DNA of 64,000 bases from Myrica gale (Eukaryota > Streptophyta > Magnoliopsida > Fagales > Myricaceae). Shown piece by piece: positions 58,959 through 64,000 of the stretch. Every line of letters starts with the position of its first letter. Within the stretch, counting starts at the first letter, position 1. Location of the stretch: NCBI GenBank assembly GCA_963930655.1, contig OZ005606.1, positions 14,403,501 to 14,467,500 of the forward strand. The letters run 5' to 3'. The notes below the pieces were generated by a model. The model worked only from the letters and a program-made list of their open reading frames with translations, was not told the origin of the DNA and ran no database searches. Made by a program: the position numbers and the translations under genes.

Positions 58959-59598
58959 AAATTTTAGAACATTTATTTTCAAAACATCTTAATACAATTA
59001 GAATGTTATTTTGTAAATGTTGCAAAGCATTGGGAACGGATCAGACATGTTTCTATTTACATTGTAATGATTATCAAAACCATTGAACGTTAAAGGAATT
59101 ATGGCTTAGAATGAGTCATCTCGATATCGAACCATTTTAAATTTACCATTGGATAACGATCAAACCTTTTAGAAAAACGTACAATGACATTTGAACTATA
59201 TGGTTACCGACAAACGTTCTAACCCGTTCGAACATTTTATTATTTAGGGACGAAAATAAATCGGTCCCGAAATGGCACTTTATGGGACAAAACAAATTTT
59301 TCGTCTGAAAAAATCTTTCGTAATGAACTTGTTGGGACAGATGGTGCGCGTATTCGTGTTTTTTGAATGGATTTTACCGTCCTAAAAGAACCAATTTTGT
59401 TGTAATGTGAAAGCTAGATTTTAGTAGATAAATTTGGGCTTTGTAAGTTATAATTAAAAAAACGATAAATTCATACGGCCTCGCATAATTATTTAAGAGA
59501 AGAAAAGGGCGTCGAGAAGTCAATAATTACAAAATGAAGCAAAAATCATAGAAGACAACAAAACAGACAAAGAACCGCCAATAGTTTCACTCACCGTG
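58959..59598. other. Repeat-derived stretch with a CACTA-like end
   Basis: About 59217-59411 resembles 52390-52560 and ends CCAATTTTGTTGTAATG, close to an inverted CACTA terminus with one change. No matching opposite end was found. Confidence 0.45.
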
Positions 59599-60161
59599 CA
59601 CTACAACAATTTTACCCTTCAGTGGCGAAAATTTTTGTCACTGAAGATAGGAATTTCGTCTCAGGCTTTCAGCGAAGAAATTTGCATGTCGTTGCTAAAA
59701 GTCATCTTCAACGGCGAAATTCATTTCGTCGCTGATGAGTAAGATTTTCGCCACTAAAACATTATTTTTGTCGCTGAAAGCCGTCGAATATAAAAAAAAT
59801 GTAATGTATAATTTTTAGCGACGAAAAGGTTCGTCCCTAAACTCCTGTTCGAACACGTTTTTTCATTCGAACCAAATTTTTTGACATCCTTGTTCGAACC
59901 AAATTTGTTAACATCTTGTTCGAACACATTTTTACCTTGATTCATATTTACAAATATCCAAATTACAGCACAATTTACACCTCATAAGAATATTGCAATA
60001 CCAACACATTTTGGCTCTTTAAATATGAAAACATTCTCAAACACACAAGTGCAATGCAAAATAGCAAGTTTTACACCAATCCAAAATGTAGAAAAAAGTA
60101 TAAACATAAAGAATGTACAAAAGCCTATGTCAGTCCAAAATCACTAACAAAATTAAAACTA

Positions 60162-60369
60162 TTCTTGAAAGCTATTCTTCATCATTTCAGGCTTATAGGC
60201 ATGTGGCAAATTTACTGAAGTGGAAAATTCTGGGCGGAGAGGTGGGGCTTTCCTTAACATGCGGACAAGAGCACCAACAGCAGCATCTTGAGACTTTCTT
60301 GTTGGAAACACTCCTCCTCGGTCAAGTGGCTCACCTAGATGTCCTCTCTGATCAAAAGACTCGGGTCTG
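60162..60369 (-). pseudogene. Captured last exon of an unidentified plant gene
   Basis: After a strong acceptor (GTGCATTTCTCTCCAG) the frame reads PESFDQRGHLGEPLDRGG, VFPTRKSQDAAVGALVRMLR and on to a stop at KNSFQE. Clean, polar and well-ordered, it looks like a genuine C-terminal exon, but I cannot name the family. No preceding exon of the same gene was recognised. Confidence 0.5.
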
Positions 60370-60979
60370 GAGAGAAATGCACAACAGGTCAATTTTCATT
60401 CGCTATAGCACATTAATAACACCTGTAAGTAGAACTTTTATTTCGCAAATAACTCAGCCCAAATCAAGAAGGCCAACAAGACCCTCCTCTATGATAACAA
60501 TGAAAATCTATATAATTGATGATACTACTAAAGGATACAAGGTAACCGAGACCTCATTCAATGGGGGAATTCTGCAAAAGCTTACCTCATCTAAAAAACT
60601 TGACATCCCATATAAGGCGTCCAACACTTGAAAGTTACGGCCTAATCGTCAAACATCAGAGTTCCGTCACCAAGAATCTACGGACTAATGTTTGAATTTT
60701 CCAAAGTTCTCCATCCCAAGATAAAACTAAAATATTAGAAAACATTCCCTCCATATTTCCAGTGCAAGGTTGTTACCAGCCAAAAACCCAAACAAGATAT
60801 TGACAAGAAAGATTAAAGATGTCAACTGCAAGTTCAAGCCATATAAACTTTTCTCAAACCATGATGAAAAATCTAGTGCCTGGAAAACCAAAAATGTCAA
60901 GTATTGTGATACCCCAGTTCCACACAAAGTGGAGATGGAAAAGGAATGAGAGGCCAAGTCCCGCATTAGACCTTACTAG

Positions 60980-61135
60980 GTGGAAGGTTGTTGCAAGTCG
61001 GAGGAGAAGGCAAAGTCAATGGAGTTGAAGGTTGTTGGATTGCAGGAGGAAGTGAAGGAAGCAGGGAAGGTGATCAGCGGGTTGAAGGACAAGGCAATAG
61101 ATGCAATGAATGGGAGCCTGAGTGGGCTAAGGAGA
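60980..61135 (+). pseudogene. Coiled-coil fragment on the opposite strand
   Basis: Plus-strand frame KSEEKAKSMELKVVGLQEEV then KEAGKVISGLKDKAIDAMNG has the heptad, charged character of a coiled coil. It runs directly into sequence whose minus strand is the dymeclin exon, so two gene pieces of opposite polarity are fused near 61135. Family unknown. Confidence 0.4.
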
Positions 61136-61618
61136 CTGCACTCTGCAAATGGACTTCTTGAGCCTTCACCTCTTGCACTGCCCAAAAAACTCAATGGCAA
61201 TAAGACAAAATTTGCTGCAAGAAAAAGAATACAATGTCCAGAGAAGCTTTTCTCAATGATGTAATCCTCGAACGTGGCCGAAGAAATTATCTTGCATTGA
61301 TGAAAGAGAGGTGTTTATATTCTAAAGAAGCATAAAAATGTGAAAGATTGAGGAAAATGAAGGTCAACAAAGCAAAAAATAATGCTATTAGGTCTATTAT
61401 CAGCAACACTCCCAGTACATGCACATAAGACCAAATTAGACAGAATATGAGCATCAAAGAGAACCACCATACCAGCTGCAGAACCAACTCTTTGTAGGAC
61501 ACTTGGCTCACTTCCTTCATAAAATACGGAGTAAGATGCACTTTTAAAGGGCATGCCAGGTTGTGAGATGTAATTGAGCAGTAGTTCTCTCACAACCAAA
61601 CTAACCGAAGAGCTATCC
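61130..61618 (-). pseudogene. Captured dymeclin (DYM/HID1-like) gene fragment, two exons
   Basis: Two exons of a plant dymeclin-family gene, a Golgi-associated membrane-trafficking protein. The first exon (61479-61618) follows acceptor TTTCAG, encodes SLVVRELLLNYISQPG, SASYSVFYEGSEPSVLQRVG and SAA, and ends at a GTATGG donor. The second (right end about 61217) follows TTTCTTGCAG and encodes NFVLLPLSFLGSARGEGSRS then PFAECSL, where similarity to dymeclin stops abruptly at a junction with the coiled-coil fragment. Intron position and phase are preserved, so this was copied from genomic DNA, not from mRNA. The rest of the gene is absent. Confidence 0.8.
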
Positions 61619-61975
61619 TGAAATAGCATTAGCAATTTAAGACACAGACAAGATATTGGAAAGATTTGGAAATCAGCAAGCTAGAGTTTAATTGTGCAAC
61701 CTGAACTGTTGTTGCATCAATAAATGGATTGACGTCTTTGGGTCGTGGAGATATGGTCCACAAAGAAGCTGGGTCGACATTGCAATCAACATGAAATTAA
61801 CAAGCTCCAAATGTAGGATGTATGTGTTGGGCCTTGTAAAAAGATAAAAGAATAATCAGCGATCAACATTTACAATTCTCAACAATAAAACCAATTAGAC
61901 TGGACTAATATGTACCTCACATCTACGAAGCTGATAAAGCTAAGCACTCTATGCATTACCAGATTCTCGATGTTT

Positions 61976-62170
61976 TCATCTGCATATTGGAAACATTAAC
62001 TTGAGGCCCTTAATGCTTTTTATTAACAGATAGAAGACATAGGTCAAAAAAGCTGCTACAGTACATAAGACAACTCCCGAAACACAACGGAGAGAAGCTA
62101 CAGAGTTCCTGTCTAAAATAAGAGTTCCAATAACCAAACCAAGCCAAGAAAGCCCCAACACAAATGACAA
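61976..62170 (-). pseudogene. Open fragment with two predicted membrane segments
   Basis: Minus-strand frame contains FVLGLSWLGLVIGTLIL and VVLCTVAAFLTYVFYLLI, two hydrophobic stretches. It could be a captured exon of a membrane protein or chance in AT-rich sequence. Not recognised. Confidence 0.25.
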
Positions 62171-62406
62171 AAGATAGGTTCAACAAAATAATACAAAATA
62201 GCATTGACCATAGACTACAGTCTTCACAGATCAAATGTTTCCTTCAAACATCCTTCAAACATTCTGCTTTCACAAAGAGTGGCAAAATAAACACATCGCT
62301 CCCAAAGAAACAGGAAAAGAGCAAGTTATTCACAATTTTGTTCCCCAATTCATCAAAATCCTCAAGGAATCATCTTTGCAATCCAACCTCCTCCCCCAAT
62401 CATCTT

Positions 62407-62570
62407 TGAAGGCTCAAGAGTGTTGTTGGTGCGGAGAAGAAGGGGTTGGTTTCGGATTGGCCCGTGGTGGTGGGGTCTACTGGTGCTATTGCTGTTGCAG
62501 CTGCTATCGTCTATGTGGTTTACGGGAGGAGGAGGTTTGCTGGTTTTTGCAATTTGGGAGGGGAGAGATG
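62407..62570 (+). pseudogene. Possible captured exon with a membrane anchor
   Basis: Plus-strand frame LKSVVGAEKKGLVSDWPVVV then GSTGAIAVAAAIVYVVYGRR looks like a single-pass anchor with a basic flank and stops soon after. The family is not known to me. Confidence 0.3.
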
Positions 62571-62744
62571 ACAGACGGGAAAGGGGGGATTTGGGGCTGG
62601 GCGGGAATGAAAAAAAAAAGGGCGCTGGGAGAGAGTTCACGAAACCCGCGATTTCAAAGCTTTTTTATTTTTTTTGAATTTGTAGTTTTTGAAAAATTGT
62701 AATAATAAGTTACATTTTGTAGTGATGTGTTTTTAATAAATTAA

Positions 62745-62955
62745 AGGGTTAAATATATTTTGCCCTCTTATTTTTGGGGTCATTTACACTTTACACCCCG
62801 ATATAATATTTTTGACACATTGGACTCATATAGTTACACATTTTTTCAATTCGGACCCGTACCCAAATTGTCCGTCAATTTAGACGGATTCCGTCAAACT
62901 TGGGGTGCAATGTGTAAAAATTTCCAAATATAAGAGGAACAATGTGTATTTACAA
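62745..62955. mobile_element. Single arm of the TTAGGGTTAAATACAC foldback family
   Basis: Closely follows the left arm of 31292-31692 (GGTTAAATATATTTTGCCCT, TTTGGGGTCATTTACACTTT, GTCCGTCAATTTAGACGGAT) but lacks the right arm, ending near TGTGTATTTAC. Confidence 0.7.
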
Positions 62956-63328
62956 CTGATTAATAATAATCTTAATTAAAATTATAATCTTAATAAATAA
63001 TAATTAAAATAAATAATACTTGGTACTAATAATAATGATCTTAATTAAAATAAATTAGTAGTAGTAATATATAATACTAGTCCTATATCAATATATCATA
63101 TATATGAAGTCATGATATACCATAATATAATATAATATATCATGTTATACCAATATTATACTTGAGTGACATACTATACAATATTATACTTGGTGCCATC
63201 ATTATTTATGCTAATGTTGATATTACACTAGCGAATCTACATAACACGCTCTCTGATTAAGAATTTGTTAACTAACTAAATTACTAAGACTCTTAGTATG
63301 CACTAAACTATTTTGATTATACATATAA
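62956..63328. other. AT-rich stretch
   Basis: Very AT-rich with short ATAT and AATAAT runs; no gene. Confidence 0.4.
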
Positions 63329-63842
63329 TGTTAGAGAATATAATTCAAATTCTAAGATCTTCCTCTCAATTAAAAGAGAAAATAACATATGACCTATATA
63401 TAGTAATGTATAACATATGACCTGTTGTAGTGTACAATTCCTAAACATGTATTATACGATAAAATTACAATCATACATATTTAGATGTTTATGTGTATAA
63501 TACCAAAATTAATATATATATACACATACATACAATATAACTCTTCCTATAAGCTTCAGCTTTTGAGATGAGTGATAGATTTATATGGTATCAGAGCTAA
63601 GGTCCTAAGTTCGTGACCTGACTCCGCACTCTATTCAATTTTAATTAAATATTGTACGTGCTAGGCCTCCCAATTAGAATAAAAAAATAACATATGACCT
63701 ATAGCAGTGTATAACATATGATATATTGTAGTGTATAATATTTAAACATGTATTATACGATAAAACTTCAATCATACATACTCAGATGTTTTAGTATATA
63801 ATACCTAAATTGATATATATATATATATATATACAATAAAAT
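63329..63842 (+). mobile_element. TRIM-like LTR pair with primer-binding site
   Basis: The first LTR-like unit starts TGTTAGAGAATATAATTC (63329) and ends CTTTTGAGATGAGTGATAGA..TTATA at 63595. It is directly followed by the Met-tRNA primer-binding site TGGTATCAGAGC (63596-63607). A direct repeat of the central part of the LTR (AATAACATATGACCTATA..TAAACATGTATTATACGATAA) recurs at about 63668-63842, offset about 306 bp. The internal region is only about 70 bp, as in terminal-repeat retrotransposons in miniature. The 3' end of the second copy has decayed. Confidence 0.65.
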
Positions 63843-64000
63843 TCCAGCCATACACACTTAGATATTATTCAATTCGATTTACATACTTGTATTATTTATT
63901 TTATTACTATTTAGTATTTATATGATTGGTCAATGCTCAATATGTGACGCTGCTTATATGTTATATCATTTTCCTTTTGTTTATCGAGTCATTCTTTGAG
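63843..64000. other. Right-edge AT-rich sequence
   Basis: No feature recognised. Confidence 0.4.

Larger units (their letters stand above)
59599..62743. mobile_element. Second gene-shuffling CACTA-like element (right end not located)
   Basis: Left terminus CACTACAACAATTTTACCCT is followed by CACTA-style subterminal repeats (TTCAGTGGCGAAA, TTTCGTCGCTGA, AGCGACGAAA) and four TTCGAAC palindromes at 59850-59930. The interior carries shuffled gene pieces on both strands. The block 62655-62743 matches 26525-26620 of the first CACTA element. A TTTTGTAGTG at 62715-62724 could be read as the right end (flanks GTG and ATG), but similarity to the first element continues past it, so the true right end is probably further right or lost. 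Confidence 0.65.

Noticed and set aside
62715..62724. TTTTGTAGTG as right terminus of the second CACTA-like element
   Set aside because: Similarity to the interior of the first CACTA element continues beyond it, and the flanking triplets (GTG, ATG) do not match exactly.
63423..63432. TGTTGTAGTG as an inverted CACTA end
   Set aside because: The same word family recurs within both LTR-like repeats of the TRIM-like element, so it is part of that repeat.

Overview
This is nuclear DNA of a flowering plant, almost certainly a eudicot. The evidence is a class I TCP transcription factor, an intronless PLS-DYW pentatricopeptide repeat gene, intron-split plant gene fragments (P4-ATPase, AXR4, dymeclin, NDL/SF21) and a dense mix of plant transposon families. 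Only two host genes are near full length in 64 kb, so this is repeat-rich intergenic DNA, probably from a medium to large genome. I cannot name the species.

Layout. 0.8-4.0 kb: a decayed Ty1/copia element on the minus strand. 6.7-8.0 kb: an intact TCP7/TCP21-like gene on the minus strand. 8.6-13.8 kb: a Mutator-type foldback MITE, an internally deleted hAT element and two hAT-type non-autonomous elements, one carrying an exon-like fragment. 14.3-17.1 kb: a broken gag-like 'putative gypsy type' pseudogene joined to a copia pol remnant. 18.6-19.7 kb: a poly(A)-tailed retroposon with target duplication. 21.4-23.0 kb: a non-autonomous hAT element with an internal tandem duplication. 23.4-27.45 kb: a non-autonomous CACTA element carrying exons of a P4-ATPase, an AXR4-like gene and an unknown gene. 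29.1-37.8 kb: an old copia element on the minus strand, invaded by a foldback element and a 3.4 kb solo LTR. 39.8-42.3 kb: two more hAT-type elements. 44.9-46.2 kb: a diverged tandem duplication. 46.6-49.6 kb: the PPR-DYW gene, with two single-base frame breaks. 51.0 kb: an orphan first exon of an NDL/SF21-like gene. 51.5-52.3 kb: a Ty3/gypsy gag remnant. 53.6-57.1 kb: a second solo LTR of the same family. 57.4-59.0 kb: another copy of the copia LTR carrying a hAT MITE. 59.6-62.7 kb or beyond: a second CACTA-like element with dymeclin exons and other shuffled pieces. 63.3-63.85 kb: a TRIM-like LTR pair.

How it fits together. The working genes are independent: a nuclear transcription factor and a probable organellar RNA-editing factor. 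Everything else is mobile DNA, much of it nested. Target-site duplications read directly from the sequence (CTAAC and CTTAC for the solo LTRs, ACG for the CACTA element, 8 bp for hAT elements, 9 bp for the Mutator-type MITE) give exact element boundaries. The most interesting material is the pair of gene-shuffling CACTA-like elements and the repeated one-base breaks in homopolymers inside otherwise well-kept reading frames.
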